Numbered from the stretch's first letter, positions 27,858-38,620 are shown. The stretch is 64,000 nucleotides of DNA from Craspedostauros australis (GCA_026770025.1 JAMXDE010000011.1:2046001-2110000); one strand, 5' to 3'. The notes: a model not told the origin generated them from the sequence alone. Numbers and translations are program-made.

Positions 27858-29269
27858 CTACAATCCCATGTCCGACGGCAAATCCGTGACGAACATGTGG
27901 CCGGCGCTGTGCGTGATGGCGAACGGGACCTTCGACTGCATGAGGATGCTCTGTGGCGTCACACCGCATGCGTGGAATACAGGCACTTCATCCGCACGGA
28001 TGTCGACTGCATCTCCCCATTCCGGCGTCGCAATGTCCTTCACGCCGATGGCCTCCGCGCTGCCAACGCACACAGGACCTCCGTGGGCGTGGGTGTACTT
28101 CGATGTGATCTCGATGTGCTTGGAGATCTTGAGTGCAGGGATCGGCTTCATCGACACGACCATGGTTCCATTCAACGAACCAGATGATCGGCACTTGAGG
28201 CTGGTGTTGTACATGGGGACATTCTTGCCCTGTTCGGCACTTCGCAGCGGGATGTCGGCATCGAGCAACGCGCCATCGTAGCTGAAGCTGCATCCGATGA
28301 GGAAGGCCACCGACCTCTCCGGCCAGTCTTCTGTGGCATCAGTAACCTCCTTCACCAGCTTCCCATCGCGATAGATTGCGTACCTGGAACCAGTGGGTTA
28401 GCGGGTGGACAGATAGGTGAGCGAGGGAGGAGATAGAGATGTGAGGATGATGGGTGGAGGGCTGTGCGTAGGAAGCATTAGTCTATCCACACATGCACGC
28501 GTAACCAACAATAAACGTGGATGTATGCGACAAAACAGTCCTGTGGAGAGTTTACTCACTTTGGAACGTCCGTGCGCAGATCTGCGCCCTTCGCAAGGCC
28601 GTGAGGATGTGGCGATCCAACATCGCACACCTCCACCAACGGACAGGCTCGCGGATTGCGTTGACAGAACAGCAAGAAGTCGAATGCGTGCTTGCCTTCC
28701 GGAAGAACCACCAGATTACACTGCATGAATCCAGGACAGACTCCGTTGGTTGGTGCAGTGAATGCACCAGAACGCACTCGACTTCGGAAGTCTCTGGCCA
28801 ACTGCGCCTCTCGATGAAAGCGCGGTGCGCCATGCCAGCCAAGCACCTCGTCAGCACCTGGTTGTGTTGCTGGAAGGGATGAATCCGGTTCAAAGAATGC
28901 AGAATCTGTGATGGTGACCTGCTTGTTGTTTTGCCTGTCATGATCAGAACCATCTTGAGAGTTGCCAACGCTGCCCTCCACTGGCTTGACATGGTCAACG
29001 TCTTGTTGCTCTGTGTGCTGCTCTGTGTGTCGATCCTGCGCAATCTTCTGGTCGAAAGCAGATTGACAGTGGAATCCAGGCAGAGCATCCTTCAACTCCG
29101 CCAACTGAGATGGCGTGAATGTGTTGGGTGGTGATCCCTCTTGTGGCTGACACTGCGGAAGAACGTCCCTGATCAGCTCGCTCTTTTCCTGCTTCGACAG
29201 TTCATCGTAGTCACATTGCGCTGTCGCAATTGTCGACGGTGTTGCTGATGAGTGGGCATGCTTTGTCAT
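27858..29269 (-). CDS. D-glutamate cyclase / DUF1445 hydro-lyase family protein
   Basis: Two exons (29269-28560 and 28383-27858) flank a 176-bp phase-2 intron, giving 411 residues. The C-terminal half carries the family signature: FLIGCSFSYDGALLDADIPLR, NVPMYNTSLKC, GTMVVSMKPIPA, VPVFHACGVTPQS and ITHSAGHMFVTDLP. The preceding part (GFMQCNLVVLPEGKHAFDF and NPRACPLVEVCDVGSPHP) is also typical. Family members include mitochondrial D-glutamate cyclase, which converts D-glutamate to 5-oxoproline, and bacterial putative hydro-lyases. The exact substrate is not shown by sequence alone. Typical bacterial members are about 270 residues. This one has a Gln/Asp-rich insertion of roughly 80 residues (about 80-150) between an N-terminal segment and the core. 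It converges on the NusG-like gene. Confidence 0.85.
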
Positions 29270-29975
29270 GATGAGTCGATAGCTGTGGTACGATGCGTAC
29301 TTTGAGTGTTGTGTTGTGATGGGATGTGGTGCAACGTGGATTCCGTCGCACCTCGCGATTGCAGAACAGCACGGATTGGATCAAATTGGAGCAATCGTGG
29401 TTGAAGGGTCTCTCGTTGTACGTGCACCAGTATGGTGTTAACAATCGACAAGAGGATTGGCAATCAGTTTGTTGTTTGCATTGATGGTTGCTTAATCGAC
29501 GCAGTGCCTGCTTGAGTCTATGGCTGACTTCGTTTTATGCTTGACGCATGCCTATGGTTGGAAGCGGAGCATGTCCATTGTGCATCATGGTCGTCATCAT
29601 GGCTCTCCCTCCTTGTTGGAGTTGGTTGGTTGTCTCACATCGTGTTGTGTCGTGTGTTGTTGCGAGGTCCGTTTTGTGGTGAGAATTGTCGTGTCGAATT
29701 CTGAGCAAACTTTGTGCGCTCGTGTGACGTCACTCAGCACAACTCACCAGCTATTCCTCTACTCTAGCTTGCAGCTCCTCTTGGGCGCGAGTAGCTCGTA
29801 CACGACGCAGTTCGGCAGGGTGTGTGCAGGGATATCACCTCGCATACTACCTACGATTAGTAATCGTGTAGAGTATATCACTCCGCGACGGCATTGCTTG
29901 GCGTGCTATAACCATCGAAGTGTCCTATTATACGAGCTAGAGAGTATCTGCTCTACGAGACGAGACAGCGGACCC
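29270..29975. other. Spacer between two minus-strand genes
   Basis: This is the upstream region of the D-glutamate cyclase-like gene and the 3' side of the large ATPase gene. It contains a perfect TGACGTCA palindrome at 29724-29731 and no supported coding region. Confidence 0.5.
29724..29731. promoter_or_regulatory. TGACGTCA palindrome
   Basis: A CRE-like bZIP site sits 455 bp upstream of the D-glutamate cyclase-like start codon. The role is inferred from the motif only. Confidence 0.3.
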
Positions 29976-32900
29976 TTACTGATCGCCCGAGAATGCCCGA
30001 TTCGATGCTGATGGAATAGATCCCATCGTTTTGCCCACTGCTGTTCTGCTTGTCTTTGTCTGCGGTTGCTCCTTGACGGGAACCCAATCCTGAACGTATT
30101 GGGATCGTGATCGCAGGATACAGTCGATCTTCAATCGGCATCCCCACACATGGTAACGCTCCAATGCCTGCAGCAAATACCTGCTGATTGCCGCGTCCGA
30201 CGCAACCTCTTCCAGCTTCAGACCATCATCGTTGCGGCGCGTGGGTTTGTTTCCTCCCTCTTCTTTGCTTCGGATCAGGTGTTCTGCGGCAAGTTCGTAC
30301 CCCAACGCGATGATTTGCGTGGACGGTTCATCAAGCGCTGCTTCGATGGCTGCGTCGTACGCATCCAAAATGCGCTGAACCTTGAGTGGATCCCCTTTGG
30401 TATGCGCCAAGGATTGGTATTCCGCTTCCAGGAGTAGCCTGCACAGACGAAGGCCGTTGCCTTTGGCCTTCTCCATGGATTCTAGGGTGGCGACTTGGGA
30501 CCTGAGCTTGCTTCTGTACTTCCGCTTCTTGGTGGTCCTGTACATAGCAGATGCTACCAAACCTGACATCCACAAGCGTTGTTGCACCAAGATGAACGTC
30601 TCACCCTTGTCTCCTATGCTTCGGAATTTCTTCATCGAACGATCTGCAATCTCGTACCGCTCGGAGTAATAGGCCGCACAAGCCGAAGCGAAGAAGTCGA
30701 ACTTCACTTCGAATACTTGTGTAGGATGTGGTGGGTTCTTCTTCAGATCTTTCTGCGACTGTGCCACGATATCTGTCCAGTCTACCTTCTGTATGCCTTG
30801 AAGGAGCTGGGAAAGTTGAAGGATTGCACGGGAAACTCCATCCAGGGCAGCAACTCGATAAATTCGAGACTGCCGTATTACATTGTTGATTGTGTTGCTC
30901 AGCTCTGGAAGGGTGCTGTCCTGGAAGTAGCGTGCGATGAAGCGGAACTGGAGCGTTCTGATTCCAACTTCAAAACACCCTGCCTGCATTGCGTATTGGT
31001 GCGTTTCGCTGACCATAGGATCAATCTGTTCAGTTGGTAAACTGTAGCGGAGAATGAATTCCAGGGGGAGGCCACCCGCCAATCCTCGGGCTTCATCGTT
31101 CTTCGTCAAATTCAGTATGCGTCTTCCAATGTTGACACACCGCAACGCTGAAGCGTAATCCTTCATGACCATATCGAAGATTGTCCCCATCGAAGCGAAG
31201 CACATAGCCGACAAAGCGGAAATCCCGTACTTGATAGTCATCTTCAACATTTTGCACGTTTCGAGCATCCATGGAATAGGATCTCCAACCACGAGCGATC
31301 TATCCCCGATTTCGCAACCAGTCCGCACGGCCATGATCGTTTTGTAATCTTCCACAAGGGGCAAAGCCAAGATGTCATCGTCCGTGTGGCGTTTGAAATA
31401 GGCCTTGATCGTCAGTATGTCCTTGACGATGTGCGCGAGGAAAAACCGACGGGGAACTATGCCGAGCATGCGACCCAAGCGCATACTCATCGATAGTGAC
31501 TCGATATGTTTATCCTCCCGACCCAACGCGAGCGCCATGGAAAGGTGCGCCTGAATCTTGTCGTCCACTGTCTTCGCATGGTCAATGGCTTCGTTTCCGA
31601 GCCTGTATCCAATCTCGAAGTGCCCCAGCGACAGCTCGGCCTCCGCTCTGGCTTGATGCAGCCGGAGCGAGATGCCGTAGTGCTCTTCCCATGGCTTCCG
31701 GACCCGCTGGAGTGCATTGGATGCCTTGCGCAAGTATCCGGCAGCAGATGCAAGAGCAGCCATGCCCAGGGCTGTTTCACCGACGTGTAGATTCATGGTG
31801 GCAGAGAACATGTGGTCTTTGGTTTGGACGCTGTTGAGATGATCTGCCGCAACGAAGAGGAGTGTATCATCCTGTTGAAATGCATGCGCGCGCTGGTGCG
31901 GGGGATGTTCTTGTGGCCCTTCCCTCTGCAATGATTCGACGATGGTTGTCCCGCCATCCTGCTCAGTGCGCTCGGTGTGAATGCGTTGCTTGCCATGATC
32001 GTTGGGGTCGATACGATTGCCTTCGCCCCAAGTACTCATACAGTCGATCGGGTGTGCTTCCGCGTATATGTCAAGGAGGCAGTGGCCTATCCTCACTCTC
32101 AGCTTGTCCCTGACCTCACCGTACGGAACGAGCCCGTATGCCGCTTGCTGGATGCGATCATGAGCAAATTGGTATGTGTGCCTGGAGGTAGTGGAGTGGA
32201 TGATAAGCCTCTCGGCGATGGCCTGTTGTAGGATTGAGATCAATCTGGCTTTTGTCCATGCGGATGCGGGTGCTGATGCGGATGCGAATGTAGATTTAGG
32301 TGCGGGTTGCTGGTCGCTGTCATTTGCATTGGCTTGATTTGCCTGACTATCTTCAAGGGTGGTGTCCGCATTCGTGCAATTGGCATACGCCTGCTCCTGT
32401 TCCATGACTCTTTGTAGAACGAAGAGGTCAAATCGAGCTCTGATGTATGAAGCGATGGAGAGCACATGTTGCAGGTCTTGAGATAGCTGTCGGAGCTGAT
32501 TCTCGATGGCAGTGACGATGTTGTCGCTGATGGGAAGATCATCATCGGAGTCGCTGTCGTTGTCGTCGTTGTGGTTGTCATTATCATTGCTGTCGCCACG
32601 GAAGCCGTGATGCTTCCCGAAGCCAAGTGGGGCGCTCGAGATGCGATTCTTGCTCTTACTTCGCAGGTTCCATTCCCACATGAATGTGATGCGGCTGAAC
32701 ACGATGATATTCTTGCGCTTCAGTTCTTCGATGGCTTTGATTGTGAAGAAGACGTTGCCGCCCGTCTTTTTGTGCAGCTTCCTTGTGAGAACCATCAGAT
32801 CAGGGTCATCACATGGTCGGTCCAACATCTCGGACAGCCATTGTGTTGTGTCGTCGAGGGAGAGGTTTGTGATGGTGATTTGCTCGAGATGCAGATGGTG

Positions 32901-34709
32901 ATCTTGCTTTGTTTCGTCTTCCAGGTGATCCATTCCGTTCGATATTTGACTGCCGCCGCTGCCGCTGCCGCCATCATTACTATCGTCATCACCACCGTTG
33001 CCTCCATTTCCATCACCTCTATCTCCAGCAGGCGGGATCAATCGATCGAGGAACGAAGTTCTCAGAGGTGCGTCTATCTTCAAATCGACGATCTCATCGT
33101 TTTGAGGATCCGTGTCTTGTCGGATGGCGCCAAGCAGCATGAAGTTGTCCATCTCGGGATCAGAGATCAGCATGGCAACGAGTTCCAACCCAGCAGAGGA
33201 CGACCACTGCAAATCATCGAGGAACAGATACACTGGCTTGGTCGGTGTCGAGATGGTCTTCATGAATTGGATGAAGATGTACCGGAGTCGGTTCCATGAA
33301 TTCTGAGAACCTTGGGCAGGCGATGATTCGTCGTATGCATTGGGTCGCTGTGCACTTGATAATTCGGACGACGATACCGACATGCGGGTACATGCCACGG
33401 GTGCTTCATCATCTGATGCCGTCGGCGATTCCAGGTTTGGGGCGATGGGTGGGTTTGACATGTTGGTGTCATCGCTCAAGAGAATGGAGAGGGATGGGAC
33501 CAAAGGGATCAACTGGGAAAGTCCGAGTTGGGAACTCGTAGTTGATCTCTCTGTCTCGCCATTGCCGTCGCTGTTGTCGTTGACGGCGGCGGCGGTAGCT
33601 TCGGCAGTTCCGGTGCTATCGGCATGAGTGAAGCTCATGTTCCTTTGTTTTGTGTTCCCGTTGGAACCCTCGCTGTCGAACGCATTTCGAATCAACGACC
33701 GCATCCGATCAAGCTCCTCGGGTGGTCCATGCTGAAGTTGCATCACGAGATCATTGAGAGCCTGGATGATGGCAGAGAATGGCTCGCTTCCACCTGTGCT
33801 TTCATCGTACTTTCCACGCAACACATAGCAACAGGAACAATGTCGAGGGCTTGTTTTCCCGTCGCAGGTGTTGGTGCTGTTGCTGTTGCTGGTGTTGGTA
33901 CTGCTGTTGCTGTTGCGTCTTCCAGCACCGTTGCTCCTCGTATGGATATTACCATTGTCTATCCTTGCCGATGGTGGTGGTGGAGCTGATGAATTGATGA
34001 CGTTTGTGTTGCAGGTGCAGCAGGCTTCGTCGATGAATTGCTCGATCAGGCAGGACTTGCCTGTTCCGCTCTTCCCCCACACCAGAACGGCTGGATAAAT
34101 GGGTAGCGATTCTTGTTGGTCGTCGCCACTTGTGCTATTAGCACATGGTTGCAGACTTCTCTTCTGCATGACAGTGCTGTGAATGGATTTGAGCTTGATG
34201 AGTTCTTTGGTCCTCCCGAAGAATGAGTGGTTGGTCGTCACCGAGGTTGCTCTCATCCCCAGCATGGTGGCGGTGACGCGGTTCGCAGCGGCCGACATGA
34301 CAGATGGAGACGGAGAAGATGGTGCCAACAACGATGACGATGACGATGACGATGACGGAAGAAAGGATGGAAACGAATGCTGCGCTGTAGTGCTGGCACT
34401 GAGGCTTTTTTGAATAGGGCTAACACCATCACCATCACTGTCGTTGACGCTTTCGTTGTTCTCGCCATTGCTTTGGAGTCTGCTGAGGCTGTTGTGGAGG
34501 TTGGCGGAAACGGGTTCGAAGGTGGACGGCAGATCTGCGGCGTTTTGTTCTTCTTCTGTGTAACCATGGTCATAGAACTCGTGCCCGGAAGTTAGGACGT
34601 CGAAAGCGCTGGCTTGCGGAGTCTTGCTGGACCTCTGTGGCCGATCCGTTTCTTGATTTATCGTGTGGTCCATGGTGTGATCCATTGCTTGGTCCATTGG
34701 TTGGTCCAT
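29976..34709 (-). CDS. Large AAA_16/STAND ATPase with helical-repeat C-terminus
   Basis: An uninterrupted 1577-residue frame starts at ATG (MDQPMDQAMDHTM). The N-terminus is low-complexity. At about residues 160-180, FFGRTKELIKLKSIHS is the start of an AAA_16-type (Orc1-like/STAND) module. VLVWGKSGTGKSCLIEQF near residue 210 is Walker A and YLFLDDLQWSSSAGLELVAM near 490 is Walker B. Between them lies an unusually long insertion rich in Asn, Ser and Thr. The region from about residue 900 to 1500 is helical and TPR-like. The same ATPase module is usually fused to Ser/Thr kinase or histidine kinase domains in bacterial and algal multisensor proteins. Here no kinase, receiver or GAF domain is seen at either end. 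A regulatory scaffold or signalling role is inferred. It is divergent from the EF-hand gene across 1.1 kb. Confidence 0.8.
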   Translation of the reverse strand: MDQPMDQAMDHTMDHTINQETDRPQRSSKTPQASAFDVLTSGHEFYDHGYTEEEQNAADLPSTFEPVSANLHNSLSRLQSNGENNESVNDSDGDGVSPIQKSLSASTTAQHSFPSFLPSSSSSSSSLLAPSSPSPSVMSAAANRVTATMLGMRATSVTTNHSFFGRTKELIKLKSIHSTVMQKRSLQPCANSTSGDDQQESLPIYPAVLVWGKSGTGKSCLIEQFIDEACCTCNTNVINSSAPPPPSARIDNGNIHTRSNGAGRRNSNSSTNTSNSNSTNTCDGKTSPRHCSCCYVLRGKYDESTGGSEPFSAIIQALNDLVMQLQHGPPEELDRMRSLIRNAFDSEGSNGNTKQRNMSFTHADSTGTAEATAAAVNDNSDGNGETERSTTSSQLGLSQLIPLVPSLSILLSDDTNMSNPPIAPNLESPTASDDEAPVACTRMSVSSSELSSAQRPNAYDESSPAQGSQNSWNRLRYIFIQFMKTISTPTKPVYLFLDDLQWSSSAGLELVAMLISDPEMDNFMLLGAIRQDTDPQNDEIVDLKIDAPLRTSFLDRLIPPAGDRGDGNGGNGGDDDSNDGGSGSGGSQISNGMDHLEDETKQDHHLHLEQITITNLSLDDTTQWLSEMLDRPCDDPDLMVLTRKLHKKTGGNVFFTIKAIEELKRKNIIVFSRITFMWEWNLRSKSKNRISSAPLGFGKHHGFRGDSNDNDNHNDDNDSDSDDDLPISDNIVTAIENQLRQLSQDLQHVLSIASYIRARFDLFVLQRVMEQEQAYANCTNADTTLEDSQANQANANDSDQQPAPKSTFASASAPASAWTKARLISILQQAIAERLIIHSTTSRHTYQFAHDRIQQAAYGLVPYGEVRDKLRVRIGHCLLDIYAEAHPIDCMSTWGEGNRIDPNDHGKQRIHTERTEQDGGTTIVESLQREGPQEHPPHQRAHAFQQDDTLLFVAADHLNSVQTKDHMFSATMNLHVGETALGMAALASAAGYLRKASNALQRVRKPWEEHYGISLRLHQARAEAELSLGHFEIGYRLGNEAIDHAKTVDDKIQAHLSMALALGREDKHIESLSMSMRLGRMLGIVPRRFFLAHIVKDILTIKAYFKRHTDDDILALPLVEDYKTIMAVRTGCEIGDRSLVVGDPIPWMLETCKMLKMTIKYGISALSAMCFASMGTIFDMVMKDYASALRCVNIGRRILNLTKNDEARGLAGGLPLEFILRYSLPTEQIDPMVSETHQYAMQAGCFEVGIRTLQFRFIARYFQDSTLPELSNTINNVIRQSRIYRVAALDGVSRAILQLSQLLQGIQKVDWTDIVAQSQKDLKKNPPHPTQVFEVKFDFFASACAAYYSERYEIADRSMKKFRSIGDKGETFILVQQRLWMSGLVASAMYRTTKKRKYRSKLRSQVATLESMEKAKGNGLRLCRLLLEAEYQSLAHTKGDPLKVQRILDAYDAAIEAALDEPSTQIIALGYELAAEHLIRSKEEGGNKPTRRNDDGLKLEEVASDAAISRYLLQALERYHVWGCRLKIDCILRSRSQYVQDWVPVKEQPQTKTSRTAVGKTMGSIPSASNRAFSGDQ

Positions 34710-35833
34710 TGGTTGTCGGCGCGGGTGCTGGTTGTGATCGGGTTCGTTGGTCTGTGTTTATGTGCTCTCCAGGTTGCCTCTCTGAAATGATCGACAAGCA
34801 GCAGCGGCTCCCTCCCCCTCGCCGCCTCCCTCTGGGGGAATCCAACCCCTTCGACCAAGTACGACCAGGAGCGACAAGATGAACGAGAAGTTGGTGACTG
34901 CAAACGAGCGAAGACCATCCCCCACCGCCAAAACAACACAGAGAGAGGCTTTTTCACCATTTCTGCATCTCAATCGCGCGACTGATGATGCACAGGGACA
35001 TCGCGACAAAACCAGAAAGCAAACAACACGACAGCGCAATTAGCCCCTCTTTTCTTTTGTGAGTGAGCTCTTTGTTCTTATCGACGGATGTATGTCAAGA
35101 CCTGCGCGTTCCGTCGCGCGATTACTTAGCAAATAGGCCAAGATGTATCCGAGTTTAAGTACCAGTGAAAAGCGTTTTTGTCCGAATGTGCTTCAATGTG
35201 ATGACAAAGTAGCTCAATTCTAATTCTTGGTGTCCACATTTTGGAAACATGTCAGGTCCGAAAATCACATTGTGAGAGACGCACAGACGCAGAGAGGCCC
35301 AGTTAGTAGATTCATCTGGAGAATAGACCAAGGCAAAGCACAAGATCAGAGCAGAGAAGATCTTTGACTTGACGGGAAAAGTGTCGAAGGACCCATACTA
35401 GTAGATACAACTGGCTCAGAAGCGTTGGAAACAGCTCCGCAGAGAGGTGGAAATGGACGCAAACTGCAGTCATCTACTCTATTTCCTTTGCAAGCGTCGC
35501 ACGATTGTGTGATGATAGACCGAAATGGCTTGATCCGGACTGAGAGAATAATGATCATAAGATTAGTGTGTGCTAGCGTCGTTCGCTGGATGATGACAAA
35601 AGTGTTGGTGACATTCCCTTTCTGTCTCGTGTTGGTTTCGTTGATTGGTCTCATCAAAGCACTCCTTGACGACACTGACGCTGCACATTCCCCTCTCCAT
35701 CCGCCACACATCAAGAGAGGATCCAACAAGGCACATTGACATCGCCCTACTCTGTTCATCGCCACACTCAGAGCCCGCACCTGCAATTGTAGCGCCGTGA
35801 ATACCGTACATACCGTCGCATAGTACCGATACG
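34710..35833. other. Divergent promoter region
   Basis: This is shared upstream sequence of the large ATPase gene (minus) and the secreted EF-hand gene (plus). Short frames only, with no recognised element. Confidence 0.5.
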
Positions 35834-36627
35834 ATGCGAATCATTCCATCTCTGGCCATCTTCCTTGTCGTCTTCGTTTGCATCGCGCGTGCAAAGGAGG
35901 AAGACTGTTCATCGGAAAGCGGGGTCTGCCAGAACCCTGACGCCGAGACTGTGGATCCCAACTGTCCATCGCGGGAGTTCATCATCTCTTGCTCCAAGGA
36001 GTACCTCGATACCAACAAGAATGGAAAGCTTGATCGGGTGGAGTTGGAGACAGCCATCGATCAGCTGCCGTGGTATTCGCGAGGTACGCACCATACATCA
36101 AGTACATACAACTACACATTGAGGATTGCTCATTGCATGTTGTGTCTGCCTGCCTTCGTTGAACATGCATATGCATCACTGTCTCACAATTTCTGCTCTT
36201 CATCTCCCGCCGTGTTTAATGTAATGCCTGGCTGTTTAATATAATGCCTGGCTACGATGGGCACATACCGTACCATCCCACAACACGCTCCATGTGCATT
36301 CCTCCCGCGCAGGAATCTTGAAAATCCTGGGTTCTGTGGACAAGATCATGGCCAAGTGCGACGTCGACAAGGACGACGCCATCAGCATGGACTACGACAT
36401 GGAAAACAATCACGGTAAGTCATGCTATGCAATTCCTGTGTGATGCCTGGCCTGTCCAGCTCATCTCATCTCACCATCTCCCCATTTTCATTGATCTTCC
36501 ATGCTCCACACACTCCCTGCGCTCTCTTGGTATCAAACTATCCGCATGACATTCGCTAGAAACATGCCTCGCGACGTGCTTCAAGCGCAAGGTGTTCCGC
36601 AACGCATTCTTTCCGGAATGCGAATAA
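35834..36627 (+). CDS. Small secreted EF-hand protein
   Basis: Three exons (35834-36083, 36313-36414, 36560-36627) with phase-1 introns of 229 and 145 bp give a 139-residue protein. The N-terminus is a clear signal peptide (IIPSLAIFLVVFVCIARA, cleavage likely after residue 20). Residues 59-70, DTNKNGKLDRVE, form a canonical EF-hand calcium loop. Residues 100-111, DVDKDDAISMDY, form a second loop whose position 12 is Tyr instead of Glu, so it may bind weakly. The short last exon is Cys-rich (ETCLATCFKRKVF, ending FFPECE), which with the N-terminal Cys residues suggests disulfides. It probably acts in the secretory pathway or outside the cell as a calcium-binding protein; its partner is unknown. 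It is convergent with the ARM-repeat gene, with a 67-bp gap. Confidence 0.8.
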
Positions 36628-36655
36628 TCCAGCTACTCTGCTCTACTATACTTCA

Positions 36656-36690
36656 CGTTACGTCAAGTTACGTTACGTCAAGTTACGTAC
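36656..36690. repeat. Short ACGT-rich direct repeat
   Basis: The unit acgttacgtcaagtt is repeated in tandem about twice between the stops of two convergent genes. Each unit contains tacgtca, a CRE half-site-like string. Whether it has a termination or regulatory role is not known. Confidence 0.6.
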
Positions 36691-36694
36691 CATT

Positions 36695-38620
36695 CTATAA
36701 GGTTACCGCCAGCAGGAGAATCATCTGCTTCACTTGCCGTTTGGTTTCATTGTCATCTGCATTGTGGCTGGCGAATGCCAGCAAAGATTTCAGAAGCGTT
36801 GCATGGCCGGACATGCCCTTTCGGTTGCTTTCCACCTGGGATAGCAATTGCAAAGCCTGGAAGGCTCGATGCCGAACGGTGGCCATGGGATCCAGGTGGT
36901 GGTGTGGCGTCATGGCATCGTTGTTTGTCGACAAGAACCCGGCCAACGCATCCAGGATATGCTTCGTGGCCAGAACCTCCTTGTTGCCATCGTCGGACAG
37001 CAGATTGATCAGTGCTTCGCAAAAATCTTGCTTGGCGGACCTCGTCGATTCCGCAGTCGTCACGACGGCCGTGCTGGTGGAGATGAGCGTTCGGTGCTTG
37101 CCGATTGGCATCATGTTCTCCATGTGCAAAGATTGGTGCTTGAGCACGCGTGCTAGCACATCGGCGCTGATGCAACGATGGTCCGCGAGGCTCGCGAGTC
37201 TGTTCAGAACCATGCTGTGCTCCACCATGGGATATCGCACGAGACAAGCGATGTGCGCGAATGCCTCCATAGCCTCGTGACGAATGTCCACCGATGCGTC
37301 GTATTGTGCCTGATTAGATAGAGCATTGATCAGGCTTGTATCGTGAACGAGAAATGGCGCCGAAGCATCGTTCGTCATTTGCCGCAATGCGCGGATGGCT
37401 CGTTTGCGCGCCGTGGTGTCTGTGCAATCGACAACGAGCTGTTTCAGTACTACCAATAGCGCCCCATCGCCGTGAAATATCAGAGAGATGCTTGCCGCGT
37501 AATCGATGGACAAGGTGACCACCGTGTTGATGGCATTTCGAAGCATGTACTTGCTCCCGTCCATTTTCATCATCTTCATCAAGGCCATCGCCAAGTCGCC
37601 CTGATCCGCAAGATGCGTCCTGGCATTGGCGGATATCGCCATGTTGCGAAAGATTGCGGATAGCTTTTCCTTCACCTTGGTGTTTTGTGAAACCATGCAC
37701 ATTTGGCACAGCGCGTGCAATAGATCCATGCGCTGCGCCATGGCGTCTCTGTACTCTTCAGAATAGTACGTGATGTTCTTGAGCACGCCCAGCAGCTCAA
37801 ACTGGATCTCAACCGAGGTGCTTAGTTGTTGCGCTATCTGTGCCAGGCTTCGCAATAAACCCCGAGTCCGCACGAGTGCCATGACTCCGTCGCTTTCCAC
37901 CGTGTGTGAATGGAAAATGACCAGCGGGGATAACACGTTGCCACCTTCTCGACGCTGCAGCAAGTATTGTACCAGCAGATTAAAAATCTCGAACGTTTCT
38001 CTGCCGTTGCTGCTGTCGTCGCCATCATCATTATGATCACCATCGTCGTCGTTTCGATTCTCGACGTTGCGGGTGCTGTTCTCACCACTGCCACTCCGCT
38101 CAGCCAGAAGCAGCGGGAAGCAAACAAAGACGGATTCCAGGATGGAGCATATCCTGTTCATAGCATCCGTGACCGGCTTGGAGGAATGCGCTTCGGTGCG
38201 CAAGATGCCCACCATGGATGATTTCATCTGAAAGACCATGGCATTGATCAACCCTGCATCCAGCATGGACTTTATCACCTCAGGTTTGACCTTGCATCGT
38301 CGTTCCGCTTGATCATACCCCAGCACGAGTTGGAGTCGATGCAGCAGCTGAATGCATTCGTTGTGGTCCAGCACGCTTTGCAGAGCGGTGACATCCTGCA
38401 GGCATTTGGCGACGGTGTAGTCGTGGTACTGAGATGATGTCGGCTGTGGTGTTCGTTGCTGCGGATGATGGTGCTGCGGACGATGCGGATATAGATGATG
38501 CTGTGGATGGTGCTGCGGATGGTGATACTGTTGTCGGTCATGGTGCTGTTGGGAATGGGGTGGACGTTGCGGCCGTGCCTGCGACTGCGATTGGCCATTG
38601 TCTGCAGGAAGGAACTCCAT
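36695..38620 (-). CDS. ARM-repeat protein with Gln/His-rich N-terminus
   Basis: A single exon of 641 residues starts at MEFLPADNGQ; the open frame continues 18 codons upstream but only to a TTG. Residues about 10-70 are Gln/His/Pro-rich. From about residue 80 to the end the sequence is a series of alpha-helical armadillo-type repeats, seen in stretches such as LLGVLKNITYYSEEYRDAMAQ, AIFRNMAISANARTHLADQG, NAINTVVTLSIDYAA and RAIRALRQMTNDASAPFLV. ARM solenoids bind partner proteins; no catalytic domain accompanies them. An Asp/Asn-rich insertion (NDDDGDHNDDGDD) lies near residue 190. The specific function is unknown. The gene is divergent from the DHX16 gene, with about 650 bp between start codons. 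Confidence 0.75.
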   Translation of the reverse strand: MEFLPADNGQSQSQARPQRPPHSQQHHDRQQYHHPQHHPQHHLYPHRPQHHHPQQRTPQPTSSQYHDYTVAKCLQDVTALQSVLDHNECIQLLHRLQLVLGYDQAERRCKVKPEVIKSMLDAGLINAMVFQMKSSMVGILRTEAHSSKPVTDAMNRICSILESVFVCFPLLLAERSGSGENSTRNVENRNDDDGDHNDDGDDSSNGRETFEIFNLLVQYLLQRREGGNVLSPLVIFHSHTVESDGVMALVRTRGLLRSLAQIAQQLSTSVEIQFELLGVLKNITYYSEEYRDAMAQRMDLLHALCQMCMVSQNTKVKEKLSAIFRNMAISANARTHLADQGDLAMALMKMMKMDGSKYMLRNAINTVVTLSIDYAASISLIFHGDGALLVVLKQLVVDCTDTTARKRAIRALRQMTNDASAPFLVHDTSLINALSNQAQYDASVDIRHEAMEAFAHIACLVRYPMVEHSMVLNRLASLADHRCISADVLARVLKHQSLHMENMMPIGKHRTLISTSTAVVTTAESTRSAKQDFCEALINLLSDDGNKEVLATKHILDALAGFLSTNNDAMTPHHHLDPMATVRHRAFQALQLLSQVESNRKGMSGHATLLKSLLAFASHNADDNETKRQVKQMILLLAVTL

